Counted from the stretch's first letter, positions 1 to 8,758 are shown. The stretch: DNA of 64,000 nt from Sphingobium chlorophenolicum (GCF_000722875.1 NZ_JFHR01000022.1:1-64000); one strand, 5' to 3'. Numbers and translations: made by a program. The notes: a model not told the origin generated them from the sequence alone.

Positions 1-987
1 GGCACCCCCTTCTTCCGCCCCTTCATGCTCGCCCACCCGCTGGAGGCGGAAAGCGTCGATCTCACCGACTATGCCGCCGAATGGAAATGGGACGGCATCC
101 GCGTCCAGATCGTCGGCACGCCCAGCGAAACCCGCCTTTACAGCCGCGCCGGAGACGACATCACCGGCAGCTTCCCCGACATAGCGCAGGCCCTGCGCCA
201 CCATGCCGTCCTCGACGGCGAACTGCTGGTGAAGGGCGAATTTCAGGGGGGCGAAGCCGCCAGCTTCAACGCGCTCCAGCAACGGCTGGGCCGCAAGGCG
301 GTGACAGCGAAGATGATGGAAGACTATCCCGCCTTCGTCCGCCTCTACGACATATTGCTGGACGCCGACGAAGACCTCCGCCCGCTGGCATGGGAGGAAC
401 GCCGCGCCCGGCTGGAAACCATCGTCCCGCACCTCGACCCGCACCGCTTCGACCTGTCCGCCCTGATCGAAGCGCCCGATTTCGAAACGCTGGCCGACAT
501 CCGCGCAGGTGCCCGCGACGCCGCGATAGAAGGGGTGATGCTCAAACGCCGCGACAGCCCCTATGTCGCGGGGCGAAGGGCCGCGCTCTGGTATAAATGG
601 AAACGCGACCCGCTGACCGCCGACTGCGTGATGATGTACGCGCAGCGCGGCCATGGCAAACGCTCATCCTTCTATTCGGACTACACCTTCGGCTGCTGGA
701 CGGAGGAGGGCGAACTGCTGCCCGTGGGAAAGGCCTATAGCGGCTTCACCGATGAGGAACTGAAATGGCTGGACCGCTTCGTGCGGACCAATACGGTGAA
801 CCGCTTCGGCCCGGTGCGGGAAGTCGAAAAGTCGCTGGTGCTGGAGGTCGCCTTCGACAGCATCCACGACAGCAAACGCCACAAATCCGGCCTTGCCATG
901 CGCTTCCCCCGCATATCCCGCATCCGCCGCGACAAACCCGCGCAGGAGGCGGACACGGTAGCGGGATTGCGCCGACTGATAAGCTGA
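1..987 (+). CDS. ATP-dependent DNA ligase, 5'-truncated by window edge
   Basis: The last 328 residues of an ATP-dependent DNA ligase; the frame is open to base 1, so the N-terminus lies outside the window. The nucleotidyltransferase motif I (KWDGIR) is present, with the adenylated lysine at codon 85-87. Later come a motif IV-like EGVMLK and a motif V-like WYKWKR, followed by an OB-fold region ending in RFPRISRIRRDK. The length and start of the visible part fit the bacterial ligase that normally travels with an Lhr-type helicase, an exonuclease and a phosphoesterase in a DNA-repair cassette (family knowledge); those partners would lie upstream and cannot be seen. The role would be nick sealing in DNA repair, additional to the NAD-dependent LigA. 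Confidence 0.9.
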   Translation, partial: GTPFFRPFMLAHPLEAESVDLTDYAAEWKWDGIRVQIVGTPSETRLYSRAGDDITGSFPDIAQALRHHAVLDGELLVKGEFQGGEAASFNALQQRLGRKAVTAKMMEDYPAFVRLYDILLDADEDLRPLAWEERRARLETIVPHLDPHRFDLSALIEAPDFETLADIRAGARDAAIEGVMLKRRDSPYVAGRRAALWYKWKRDPLTADCVMMYAQRGHGKRSSFYSDYTFGCWTEEGELLPVGKAYSGFTDEELKWLDRFVRTNTVNRFGPVREVEKSLVLEVAFDSIHDSKRHKSGLAMRFPRISRIRRDKPAQEADTVAGLRRLIS

Positions 988-998
988 AAAACCAAAAT

Positions 999-1023
999 CC
1001 TCCCTACGCAAAGCGTGGGGAGG
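999..1023. repeat. Short intergenic palindrome downstream of the ligase
   Basis: The arms CCTCCCTACGC and GCGTGGGGAGG face each other with a 3-nt loop and one G-U-type mismatch. The same palindrome recurs at 35017-35041, so it is a dispersed element, not a gene-specific terminator. No T-run follows it. It lies 11 bases past the ligase stop codon. Confidence 0.7.
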
Positions 1024-1147
1024 AATAGGAGAGGTCCGCTTTCCACCCAAATCCCACGCTTCCAACCTCTGACTTTGCGCTGTCACGCACAGTCCCTATA
1101 TGGGCGCTTTCGCGTCATCGGCGCGGCACAGCTATGGAGCAGTTGAA

Positions 1148-2353
1148 TTGAGCAAGGTTCTGGTCATTGGCGCGGGCGGCGTGGGTTCTGTCGCGGTTCA
1201 CAAGATGGCCCAAAACCCTGATATTTTCAGCCATATCACCCTCGCCAGCCGCCGCATCGTCTCCTGCGAGAAGGTGGCCGAATCAGTGAAGGCCCGCACC
1301 GGCGTCACCATCGACGTGGCGCAGGTGGATGCCGACAATGTCGCCGAAACCGTCGCCCTCATCGAACGGGTGCAGCCCAAACTGGTCGTCAACCTCGCCC
1401 TGCCCTATCAGGATCTGGCGATCATGGACGCCTGCCTGGCCACCAGGACCGACTATCTCGACACCGCCAATTACGAACCCCGCGACACGGCGAAGTTCGA
1501 ATATAGCTGGCAATGGGCGTATCAGGAGCGGTTCAAGGAAGCAGGCATCATGGCCCTGCTGGGTTCGGGCTTCGACCCCGGCGTCACCAGCGTGTTCGCC
1601 AGCTATATCAAGAAGCATCTGCTGGACCGGATCGACACGCTCGACATTCTGGACTGCAACGGCGGCGACCATGGCCAGCATTTCGCCACCAACTTCAACC
1701 CGGAAATCAACATCCGCGAAGTCACCGCCCCCTCGCGCCACTGGGAAGGCGGCAAATGGGTCGAAGGCCCGGCGCTCAAGCACAAGCAGCCGTTCGACTT
1801 CGACCAGGTGGGCGAAAAGAACATGTACCTCATGTATCATGAGGAACTGGAGTCGCTCGCGAAATTCTATCCGGAAATCAAGCGCATCCGCTTCTGGATG
1901 ACCTTCGGCGACGCCTATCTGAAGCATCTGGAGGTGCTCCAGAATGTCGGCATGACCCGCATCGATCCGGTCATCTATAACGGCCAGGAAATCATCCCGC
2001 TCCAGTTCCTGAAGGCCGTCCTGCCCGAACCGTCCAGCCTGGGTTCGACTACCAAGGGCAAGACCAACATCGGCGACATCGCGACCGGCCAGAAGGACGG
2101 ACAGCAGAAGACGATCTATGTCTATAATATCTGCGACCATGAGGACGCCTATGCCGAAACCGGCAACCAGGCGGTCAGCTACACGACCGGCGTCCCGGCG
2201 ATGATCGGTGCTGCCATGATGCTGACCGGTGCCTGGAAGGGGGAAGGCGTGTTCAACATCGAACAGTTCGATCCCGATCCGTTCATGGACATGCTGAACA
2301 AGCATGGCCTGCCATGGCAGGTCAAGGAACTGGACGCGCCGCTAGATTTCTGA
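1148..2353 (+). CDS. Carboxynorspermidine/carboxyspermidine synthase (saccharopine dehydrogenase family)
   Basis: Reductive condensation of a diamine or triamine with aspartate semialdehyde to carboxy(nor)spermidine, NADPH-dependent, cytosolic. The Rossmann motif VIGAGGVGS lies at the very N-terminus and the C-terminal half matches the saccharopine-dehydrogenase fold. The frame is open from an ATG at 1100, but a TTG at 1148 has a GGAG 9 bases upstream and leaves the usual short SKVLVIGAGG N-terminus, giving 401 aa; I prefer it. The next gene is the matching decarboxylase nspC, followed by ornithine decarboxylase, so the three enzymes would convert ornithine to putrescine and on to spermidine by the carboxyspermidine route (family knowledge plus context). 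The exact polyamine product cannot be read from sequence. Confidence 0.88.
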   Translation: MSKVLVIGAGGVGSVAVHKMAQNPDIFSHITLASRRIVSCEKVAESVKARTGVTIDVAQVDADNVAETVALIERVQPKLVVNLALPYQDLAIMDACLATRTDYLDTANYEPRDTAKFEYSWQWAYQERFKEAGIMALLGSGFDPGVTSVFASYIKKHLLDRIDTLDILDCNGGDHGQHFATNFNPEINIREVTAPSRHWEGGKWVEGPALKHKQPFDFDQVGEKNMYLMYHEELESLAKFYPEIKRIRFWMTFGDAYLKHLEVLQNVGMTRIDPVIYNGQEIIPLQFLKAVLPEPSSLGSTTKGKTNIGDIATGQKDGQQKTIYVYNICDHEDAYAETGNQAVSYTTGVPAMIGAAMMLTGAWKGEGVFNIEQFDPDPFMDMLNKHGLPWQVKELDAPLDF

Positions 2354-2378
2354 ACCGCAGCTCACGCCAACACCACCC

Positions 2379-2477
2379 CCGTTCGGGCTGAGCGAAGTCG
2401 AAGCCCTTGCCTGAGCGCCAGCGAAGGCATCTCACTTGCGTTCGATGAAGGGCTTCGACTTCGCTCAGCCCGAACGG
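2379..2477. repeat. 30-bp perfect inverted repeat (sphingomonad-type intergenic palindrome)
   Basis: Bases 2379-2408 and 2448-2477 are perfect reverse complements of one another (30 bp), separated by a 39-nt loop. The core GTTCGGGCTGAGCGAAGTCG is of a type I recall as scattered in sphingomonad intergenic regions. The right arm runs into the Shine-Dalgarno sequence GGAGG (2476-2480) of nspC, so the folded transcript would hold the edge of that ribosome site in a stem. See findings. Confidence 0.9.
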
Positions 2478-2484
2478 AGGATTT

Positions 2485-3657
2485 ATGGAAACCAAAGCCG
2501 GCGACCCTGCCGCCTTCGCGCATTTCGACCTCAACCGCGTCCCCTCGCCCGCCTTCGTCGTGGACGAGGCGGCGGTGCGCCGCAACCTGTCGGTCCTGCG
2601 CGACATAGGCGACCGCGCGGGCATCAAGGTGCTGGGCGCGCTCAAGGCCTTCTCCATGTGGTCCCTTGGCCCCGTCATCGCGGAATATCTCGACGGCGTC
2701 TGCGCCTCCGGCATCTACGAAGCGCGCCTTGCCCATGAGGAATATCGCGGCGAAATCGCCACCTATTGCGCCGCCTACAAGCCTGAAGATCTGGCCGAAA
2801 TCCTCAAGATTTCCGACCATGTGATCTTCAACAGCCCCGGCCAGATCGCCCGCCTGCGCCCGGTCATCGAAAATGCTCGCAAGAACGGTGTGAACTTCGA
2901 CATCGGCCTGCGCATAAATCCCCTCCATGCGGAGGGCGAAGTCCCCAAATACGACCCCTCCCAACCGCACAGCCGCCTGGGTTTCCCCATCGACCAGCTA
3001 CGCCCAGAACATCTCGACGGCGTCGACGGCCTGCACGTCCACAATCTCTGCGAGCAGGATTTCCTGCCGCTGGAACGCACCTGGGCCGCAATCGAAGCCC
3101 GCGTCATGCCCCATGTCGGCGGCCTCAAATGGCTCAATTTCGGCGGCGGCCACCATGTCACCCGCGCCGATTACCAGACCGACCTGCTGATCGCCTTCCT
3201 CCAGCGGATCAAGGCGCAGACCGGCCTGGAACTCTATATCGAACCCGGCGAAGCCATGGCGCTCGACGCCGGAATCCTAATCGGCGAGATACTGGATGTC
3301 ATCGACAACGGCATGCCTGTCGCGATCACCGACATATCCGCCACCTGCCACATGCCCGACGTGATCGAGGCACCCTATCGCCCCGCCATGCTGCATGAGG
3401 AAATGGAAGGCCAGCCCACTCGACTCGGTGGCCCCTCATGCCTGGCGGGCGACATCATCGGCGACTATCGAGTCCCCGGCGGCGCGACTCCGGGACGGCG
3501 GATCGCCTTCCTCGACCAGGCCCACTACTCGATGGTAAAGACCAATACATTCAACGGCGTGCCCCTGCCGTCCATCTGGCTGTGGCATTCGGAAACCGAC
3601 GAACTCAAGCAAATCCGCCAGTTTTCATATGAGGATTTCAAGTCCCGCCTTTCCTGA
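2485..3657 (+). CDS. nspC: Carboxynorspermidine/carboxyspermidine decarboxylase
   Basis: A PLP-dependent alanine-racemase-fold (type III) decarboxylase that removes CO2 from carboxynorspermidine or carboxyspermidine. The 390 aa are normal for the family. The PLP lysine lies in LGALKAFS near residue 55, a glycine-rich phosphate site NFGGGHH near residue 217, and the C-terminal substrate-binding part contains GPSCLAGD with the conserved cysteine. The ATG has GGAGG 4 bases upstream (2476-2480), partly inside the palindrome described separately. It follows the synthase gene on the same strand, which supports the assignment over diaminopimelate decarboxylase. An unrelated transcription unit could begin in the 131-base gap, so co-transcription is likely but not certain. 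Confidence 0.92.
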   Translation: METKAGDPAAFAHFDLNRVPSPAFVVDEAAVRRNLSVLRDIGDRAGIKVLGALKAFSMWSLGPVIAEYLDGVCASGIYEARLAHEEYRGEIATYCAAYKPEDLAEILKISDHVIFNSPGQIARLRPVIENARKNGVNFDIGLRINPLHAEGEVPKYDPSQPHSRLGFPIDQLRPEHLDGVDGLHVHNLCEQDFLPLERTWAAIEARVMPHVGGLKWLNFGGGHHVTRADYQTDLLIAFLQRIKAQTGLELYIEPGEAMALDAGILIGEILDVIDNGMPVAITDISATCHMPDVIEAPYRPAMLHEEMEGQPTRLGGPSCLAGDIIGDYRVPGGATPGRRIAFLDQAHYSMVKTNTFNGVPLPSIWLWHSETDELKQIRQFSYEDFKSRLS

Positions 3658-3689
3658 CGCACATTTCATAGCGGCAAGCGCAACAAAAT

Positions 3690-3805
3690 TTACGGACGCG
3701 CTTTACAGGGGGGACCCCTCAGCATATATCGCCCTTCCGCTGCCCCATGGGACTTCCACCGCAAGGCAGCTTCTTTGCCAACGACTACACTGGAGGTCCC
3801 TTGAG
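3690..3805 (+). promoter_or_regulatory. Structured leader of ornithine decarboxylase (speF-like candidate)
   Basis: This untranslated leader contains mutually exclusive pairings. The ribosome site TGGAGGTCCC (3791-3800) pairs over 10 bp, one G-U, with GGGACTTCCA (3749-3758). GGGACC at 3711-3716 can pair with GGTCCC at 3795-3800 instead. GCTGCC (3739-3744) and GGCAGC (3765-3770) form a 6-bp stem around the first anti-Shine-Dalgarno strand. AGGGG/CCCCT makes a small hairpin near 3708-3718. Alphaproteobacterial ornithine decarboxylase genes are known to carry the conserved speF leader RNA; position and switch-like pairings fit, but I could not run the covariance model. Confidence 0.55.
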
Positions 3806-4999
3806 TTGCACAAGCATCATAGCGCGCTGGGGGTAGCAACCGCCCTCACACCGGCAGCACCGGTAACGCTTGTTCGTCCCCAGGCCGCGGCCCGGGCCGC
3901 CCGCTTCTTTTCGGAGAAGTTTCCGGGGCGCTCGCTCTATGCGGTCAAGGCGAATCCGTCTCCTGATCTGATCCGCACGCTGTTCGCATCGGGCATCACG
4001 CATTTCGACGTGGCGTCTATCGCGGAAGTGCGCCTTGTCGCAGAGACGCTGGGGGATCAGGCGAAGCTCTGCTTCATGCACCCGGTCAAGGCCGAGGAAG
4101 CCGTCGCGGAAGCCTATCACGTCCACGGCGTGCGCACTTTCTCGCTTGATTCGATGGACGAGCTGGCCAAGATCATGCGCGCCACCAATGACGCGACGGA
4201 CCTGGAACTGTGCGTCCGTCTGCGGGTGTCGTCGGAACATTCGGAACTCAGCCTCGCCTCCAAATTCGGCGCCGAACTGGGCGAAACCTGCGAACTGCTG
4301 ATGGCCACCCGCCAGGCGGCCGACGCGCTGGGCATCTGCTTCCATGTCGGCAGCCAGGCCATGTCGCCGCAGGCCTATAGCGACGCCATCGAACGCGTCC
4401 GCGCCGCGATCGTCGATGCGGCCGTCACGGTCGACATCATCGATGTCGGCGGCGGCTTTCCGTCCGTCTATCCCGGCATGGAACCGCCCGCGCTGGAGGC
4501 TTATTTCGACGCGATCCATCGCGGCTTCGAAAGCCTGCCAGTCAGCTATTCGTCGGAACTGTGGTGCGAACCCGGTCGTGCGCTGTCGGCGGAATATAGC
4601 TCCGTCATCGTGCGCGTGGAGCGTCGTCGCGGCACGGAACTCTACATCAACGACGGCGCCTATGGTGCGCTGTTCGACGCGGCGCATATCGGCTGGCGCT
4701 TCCCCGTGGCCCTGCTGCGGGAGGAAGAGAGCGAGGCGGAACTGACCGGCTTCTCTTTCTACGGCCCGACCTGCGACGACATGGACCATATGGTCGGCCC
4801 CTTCATGCTGCCAGAGGACGTACAGGCGGGCGATTATATCGAAATCGGCATGCTGGGCGCCTATGGCGCGGCGATGCGCACCGGGTTCAACGGCTTCACA
4901 TCGGAAGCGATCATCGAGGTGGAGGACGAGCCGATGGCCAGCCTCTATGTCGACACCGCGCCGGTCCGCCGTCGCGCAACTGTCATCAAACTGGGGTAA
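3806..4999 (+). CDS. Ornithine decarboxylase, PLP type III fold (possibly also lysine-active)
   Basis: Decarboxylates ornithine to putrescine in the cytosol, the entry step for the two polyamine genes upstream. The PLP lysine is in YAVKANPS; later are HVGSQ, the glycine loop DVGGGFPS, EPGRALSAEY, and GPTCDDMD with the catalytic cysteine and aspartate. The frame is open from an ATG at 3629, but that start lies inside nspC. The TTG at 3806 has GGAGG (3792-3796) 9 bases upstream, directly after the structured leader, and gives 397 aa, the normal length for the bacterial eukaryotic-like enzyme. Regulation by the leader is probable. Lysine activity cannot be excluded from sequence. Confidence 0.88.
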   Translation: MHKHHSALGVATALTPAAPVTLVRPQAAARAARFFSEKFPGRSLYAVKANPSPDLIRTLFASGITHFDVASIAEVRLVAETLGDQAKLCFMHPVKAEEAVAEAYHVHGVRTFSLDSMDELAKIMRATNDATDLELCVRLRVSSEHSELSLASKFGAELGETCELLMATRQAADALGICFHVGSQAMSPQAYSDAIERVRAAIVDAAVTVDIIDVGGGFPSVYPGMEPPALEAYFDAIHRGFESLPVSYSSELWCEPGRALSAEYSSVIVRVERRRGTELYINDGAYGALFDAAHIGWRFPVALLREEESEAELTGFSFYGPTCDDMDHMVGPFMLPEDVQAGDYIEIGMLGAYGAAMRTGFNGFTSEAIIEVEDEPMASLYVDTAPVRRRATVIKLG

Positions 5000-5033
5000 A
5001 GGCGAAGGCCTTCCCTTGGGAGAGGGTGCATGA

Positions 5034-5068
5034 TCCCTCGCCGCATCCCCCGCGGCGAGGGATTTTTT
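5034..5068. terminator. Bidirectional rho-independent terminator
   Basis: An 11-bp GC-rich stem (TCCCTCGCCGC, 5034-5044, with GCGGCGAGGGA, 5052-5062) is followed by six T. It ends the ornithine decarboxylase unit and overlaps the stop codon of the convergent methyltransferase gene, so it probably serves both. Confidence 0.9.
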
Positions 5069-6275
5069 ATCCGCGCCGGAAAATCCCGACCAACTCCACA
5101 TGGGTCGACCAACGAAACTGCCCCACCGGCCGCACACTCTCCAGCCGATAGCCTCCATCGGTCAGATGCGCGGCGTCCCGCGCAAAACTGGCGGGATTGC
5201 AGGAAATATAGGCGATGACCGGCACATGCGACGCCGCCAGTTGCAAAACCTGTTCCCTGGCGCCCGCACGGGGCGGATCGATGACGATACCGCCGAAACG
5301 ATCGATCTCCGCAGGCGTCAGCGGCCGCCTGAACAGATCCCGATGATCCGCAACCATCCGCCGCCCCGCGCGGTTCGCCGCCGATTTCAGCGAAAGAACA
5401 AGGTCGCGCGCCGCTTCCGCCGCATAGACCGGCTGCTTCGATCCCAGAACCAGCGCAAAAGTGCCAAGCCCGCAGAACAGATCGGCAATAGCGCCCTCCG
5501 CGGGCATGGCCTGTCGCGTCTCGCGGACCAGCGCTGCTTCGCCGTCCGAAGTCGCCTGAAGAAAGGCGAAGGGCGGAAAAGCGACCGGCACGCCGCCGAA
5601 GCTGACGGTGACGGGTTCCGGCTCCCAGCGGGTCTGCGGCCCGTCGCCTTCATCGATGGTCAGCCGGGCCAATCCCTGCTCCCGCGCAAAGGCCAGCAAG
5701 GCTTCATCGGCGGCAAGTCCCTCGATCCGCACCCCTTCCAACAGCAGGTCCACGCCCTGATCGGTCAGCGACATCCGGACATGCGCGGCGCGCTTGTCGG
5801 GCAGGATGACGCCGCACAACGACCTGAGCGGCGTCAGCAGAGCAAACAGCGCCGGGTCGAGTATCTCGCACATCGTCAGGTCGACCAGCATATGACTGCC
5901 CGATTCCGCGAAACCGATGACGATCTTCCGCCCCTGCCTGCTGGCCCTCAAGGAAGCGCGGCGACGCGCCTTGGGCGGCGAGATATGCGGCGGCAGGACC
6001 ATGCCCGGTTCCACCCCCTGCCCCGCCAAGGCCCCAGCGACACGCGCCGTCACGAAATCCGCATAGCTGGCATCATCGATATGCTGAAGTTCGCATCCGC
6101 CGCAGGTCGGAAAATGGACGCATGGCGGATCGACATGGTGCGGTCCCCGCACTATGTCGCCGTCCGCCCCGATCCGGTCCCCCGGCGCGGCGAGCGGTAC
6201 ATGGCGGCCATTGGCGGTCACGCCATCGCCCTTGGCGGCGATGCGGACGATGATATCGGTATCGAATTCGGTCAC
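5067..6275 (-). CDS. TRAM-domain, [4Fe-4S] RNA uracil-C5 methyltransferase (RlmD/TrmA family)
   Basis: A SAM-dependent class I methyltransferase predicted to methylate uracil C5 in 23S rRNA or tRNA. An N-terminal TRAM-like segment is followed by cysteines C-x5-C-x2-C in the CVHFPTCGGC segment, with a further Cys in MCEILDP that would complete an RlmD-type iron-sulfur site. The SAM domain has LFCGLGTFAL; the catalytic parts are DPPRAGA and ISCNP (nucleophile cysteine). A GTG at 6275 overlaps the nnr stop as GTGA and gives 402 aa; I prefer it to the longer frame reaching 6380 inside nnr. It is the last gene of the minus-strand operon. The precise target base is not decidable here. Confidence 0.88.
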   Translation of the reverse strand: MTEFDTDIIVRIAAKGDGVTANGRHVPLAAPGDRIGADGDIVRGPHHVDPPCVHFPTCGGCELQHIDDASYADFVTARVAGALAGQGVEPGMVLPPHISPPKARRRASLRASRQGRKIVIGFAESGSHMLVDLTMCEILDPALFALLTPLRSLCGVILPDKRAAHVRMSLTDQGVDLLLEGVRIEGLAADEALLAFAREQGLARLTIDEGDGPQTRWEPEPVTVSFGGVPVAFPPFAFLQATSDGEAALVRETRQAMPAEGAIADLFCGLGTFALVLGSKQPVYAAEAARDLVLSLKSAANRAGRRMVADHRDLFRRPLTPAEIDRFGGIVIDPPRAGAREQVLQLAASHVPVIAYISCNPASFARDAAHLTDGGYRLESVRPVGQFRWSTHVELVGIFRRG

Positions 6276-7669
6276 AGGCGGGAGGCGATAGCCGCTGGCA
6301 GCTCCGCAAGCAAATCGTCCGCGATAAAAGCCGCGCCAGCCCGCCGCGCAGCCTCTCCATGCAGCCATAGCGCTTCGCAAGCCGCCTGAAACCCATCGCC
6401 GGTGACCGCCAGCCGCCCGGCGACCAACCCCGCCAGGACATCGCCCGTCCCCGCCGTGGAAAGCCAGGAGGAACTGGCCGGAGATAGGACCGCTCGCCCG
6501 TCAGGCGCGGCAACGATGCTGTCGCTTCCCTTGTAGATCAGGATCGAGCGGGTCCGCTTCGCCGCCGCCAGCGCCCGGTCGATCTTGCTCCCCGGCAAAT
6601 CCCCGAACAGGCGGGTGAATTCGCCCTCATGAGGCGTCAGGACCGCGCCCGGAGGAATGGCGTCCGCCCCCTCCCCGGCCAGCAAGGACAATGCATCGGC
6701 ATCCAGGACGAGCGGGTGCCCGGCGCCCATCGCCGCCTTCAATCGATCCGAAGCGCGCCCCTCGCGCCCCAGCCCCGGTCCGACGAGAACCGCCCTGATC
6801 CGGGAATCCTTCAACGATACCGCGACATCGGCGGCATCGGCGGCATGTTGCGCGATGATGGCCCCCGGCCCCTGATGAACCGCGTCCTGAACGATATGCC
6901 GGACCATGCCCGCCCCGGCGCGCGCCGCCGCCTGGCTGGCGAGCAGGCCCGCTCCCGCCATTTCCCCGCCGACGATGGCGACCAGCCCCCGGCTATATTT
7001 GTGCGCGAAGGGGCCGGGGGGATGCAATTGCGGCGCCGACAGCCGATGAATTGTCGCGCCGGAAACATCGATGCCGATATCGGCGCAGACCAGCCTCCGC
7101 CAGCGGCCTGCGGCCGGTTGCAGCATATGGGCAGGCTTGAAGGCGCCCAGGGCGATGCAGACCCCCATTGTCGGCACGTCGGAAAGCAATTCGCCCGTAT
7201 CCGTCCGCACTCCGCTCGGCAAATCCACAGCATAGCTGAAACTGGCCCGTTCCGTGAATTGCCGCAATCGTCCGGCCAGTTCCGCGTCCAGCCCCCGCGT
7301 CAATCCCGTACCGAACAACGCATCGACGATCTGCGTCGCATGCGCGGCGTCCGCCAGCGTCTCCACCGGCCCGCCCCAGGCGGCACGCGCCTTCAGGCTG
7401 GAGTCCGTGCGGCTATCGCCCGGAGCCGCCACCCGAACCGGCACGCCCCGCTCCCGCAGCAGCCGCGCCATCACAAAACCGTCCCCGCCATTATTGCCGG
7501 GCCCGCACAGGACCAGCAGATCGCGCTTCCCGCCCGATCGCCAGACGATCTCCGCAGCGGCTGCGCCCGCCCGTTCCATCAGGGCATATTCGGGGACGCC
7601 TCCGGCAATAACCGCCTGTTCCGCATCCCGCATCTGCGCCGCCGTCAGGATTGCGTGGTCCCGCATCAT
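6272..7669 (-). CDS. nnr: Bifunctional NAD(P)H-hydrate epimerase/ADP-dependent dehydratase
   Basis: Repairs hydrated NAD(P)H. The N-terminal YjeF-N epimerase half (about residues 1-210) has the FGTGLTRGL segment and CGPGNNGGDG. The C-terminal ribokinase-like dehydratase half (about 220-465) has LTPHEGEFTRL and the GTGDVLAG motif with its catalytic aspartate. The 465 aa are somewhat short of the E. coli fused protein but both halves are complete. The ATG overlaps the preceding lipoprotein stop (ATGATG at 7669-7664) and the stop overlaps the methyltransferase start, so it is translationally coupled on both sides. Confidence 0.95.
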   Translation of the reverse strand: MMRDHAILTAAQMRDAEQAVIAGGVPEYALMERAGAAAAEIVWRSGGKRDLLVLCGPGNNGGDGFVMARLLRERGVPVRVAAPGDSRTDSSLKARAAWGGPVETLADAAHATQIVDALFGTGLTRGLDAELAGRLRQFTERASFSYAVDLPSGVRTDTGELLSDVPTMGVCIALGAFKPAHMLQPAAGRWRRLVCADIGIDVSGATIHRLSAPQLHPPGPFAHKYSRGLVAIVGGEMAGAGLLASQAAARAGAGMVRHIVQDAVHQGPGAIIAQHAADAADVAVSLKDSRIRAVLVGPGLGREGRASDRLKAAMGAGHPLVLDADALSLLAGEGADAIPPGAVLTPHEGEFTRLFGDLPGSKIDRALAAAKRTRSILIYKGSDSIVAAPDGRAVLSPASSSWLSTAGTGDVLAGLVAGRLAVTGDGFQAACEALWLHGEAARRAGAAFIADDLLAELPAAIASRL

Positions 7670-8025
7670 TTCCCACCCTCGGCGAAGCGCACAGGCACGC
7701 GGTATCGATCCTGTCCGATGCTCAATTCGATCGCATCCTTGCCCGCAATGCGGATATCGGCGCGCTCCGCCCCATCGGCCGGGACGACGCCGCGTCCGTC
7801 ATGCACGATCCGGAAGCGGCGAAAGCCTCCGTCGGCATGGCGGACAGTCAGAAGGTCGCGTGCCCGTTCGACGGGACAATCGTCGCGCCATGCGGCACCG
7901 ACGCCAATCGCGCAGGATATGGTTTCCTGCCCGGCTAGATTCGATGAACGCCCACATGCGGCCAAGGCCAGGCATAACAGCAGGCTCCCCTTCAAGGCGC
8001 GGTTGGGACGCATGATGCCCATCAT
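7666..8025 (-). CDS. Small predicted lipoprotein, unknown function
   Basis: About 119 aa with a basic N-terminus, a hydrophobic segment and the lipobox LAAC, so it is probably processed by signal peptidase II and lipidated at that cysteine. The mature part is about 90 residues, acidic-basic mixed, with two more cysteines (SCAIG, DDCPVE) that could form a disulfide. I recognise no domain. Starts at 8025, 8022 and 8013 are all in frame; each keeps the signal sequence. It sits between the N-formylglutamate amidohydrolase gene and nnr in an overlapping operon; the neighbours do not indicate a function. Confidence 0.75.
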   Translation of the reverse strand: MMGIMRPNRALKGSLLLCLALAACGRSSNLAGQETISCAIGVGAAWRDDCPVERARDLLTVRHADGGFRRFRIVHDGRGVVPADGAERADIRIAGKDAIELSIGQDRYRVPVRFAEGGK

Positions 8026-8041
8026 CCGATACCGCCGCCCG

Positions 8042-8758
8042 TCAGGCAAGCCGGTTGCGGCATTCCAGGGCGATGGGCGCCAGTATGGCGGCAAATCGCC
8101 TCTGCCCATCGGCATCGCCCACCAGATCCTGCCGCATCTCTATGCCAAGATAAGGGATGCCATTGCCCTCCGCATGGCGGTTCATCGTGGCGTTCAGCAC
8201 CTTGCCCGAATAGGGCAACTGGTCCCCCACCCTAAGCCCCGCAGCCTCCAGCAGGGGAATGGCGATGCGGGCGGCCCTGTCGTCCTCATTATAGAGGACG
8301 CCGATCTCCCAGGGGCGCTGCTGACCGGGATCGCTGGCCAGCCGGGGCGTGAAACTGTGGACGGACAGGATGAACGGAGAGGACATGCCGTCCAGAAGTC
8401 TGGCGACATGATGATGATAGGGGTGATGGAAGCGGAGCATCCGCTCGTTCAGGTCGGCATGGCGGTTGCCCGGAATGGCATGGCCGTCGCTCATCACCGG
8501 CAGCAGGCCCGGCGCGTCGTCCTCCCGGTTGAGATCGATCACCAGGCGGGAAACGCCGCCCATCACGGCCTTGCAACCCAATTGCCGGACCAGCAGGTCG
8601 CTGACCTCCGCCACGCCGATGTCGACGGCGATATGATCTTTTAGCAAGGCGACGTCGATTCCTAGATCGACATCGTCCGGAACATGGGCGGAGGCATGGT
8701 CCGCGATGATCAATATGTCGAGATCGCCACCATCGACCTGCCTGAACGCCTCGCTCAT
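8042..8758 (-). CDS. N-formylglutamate amidohydrolase family protein
   Basis: 238 aa of the FGase/HutG-like fold, a zinc-dependent hydrolase of N-formyl amino acids such as N-formylglutamate. Visible family segments are IIADHASAHVP near the N-terminus, a central VIDLNRE, LSVHSFTPRL with likely metal and base residues, and YLGIEMRQDL at the C-terminal end. The ATG at 8758 overlaps the ispE stop (ATGA). A longer frame to 8908 runs inside ispE and is not used. No histidine-degradation genes are adjacent, so the physiological substrate is open. Confidence 0.85.
   Translation of the reverse strand: MSEAFRQVDGGDLDILIIADHASAHVPDDVDLGIDVALLKDHIAVDIGVAEVSDLLVRQLGCKAVMGGVSRLVIDLNREDDAPGLLPVMSDGHAIPGNRHADLNERMLRFHHPYHHHVARLLDGMSSPFILSVHSFTPRLASDPGQQRPWEIGVLYNEDDRAARIAIPLLEAAGLRVGDQLPYSGKVLNATMNRHAEGNGIPYLGIEMRQDLVGDADGQRRFAAILAPIALECRNRLA

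Noticed and set aside
6629..8644. Long plus-strand frame of 671 codons over nnr, the lipoprotein and the amidohydrolase
   Set aside because: Arg/Pro/His-rich composition typical of an antisense shadow; three recognisable minus-strand genes cover the same bases.
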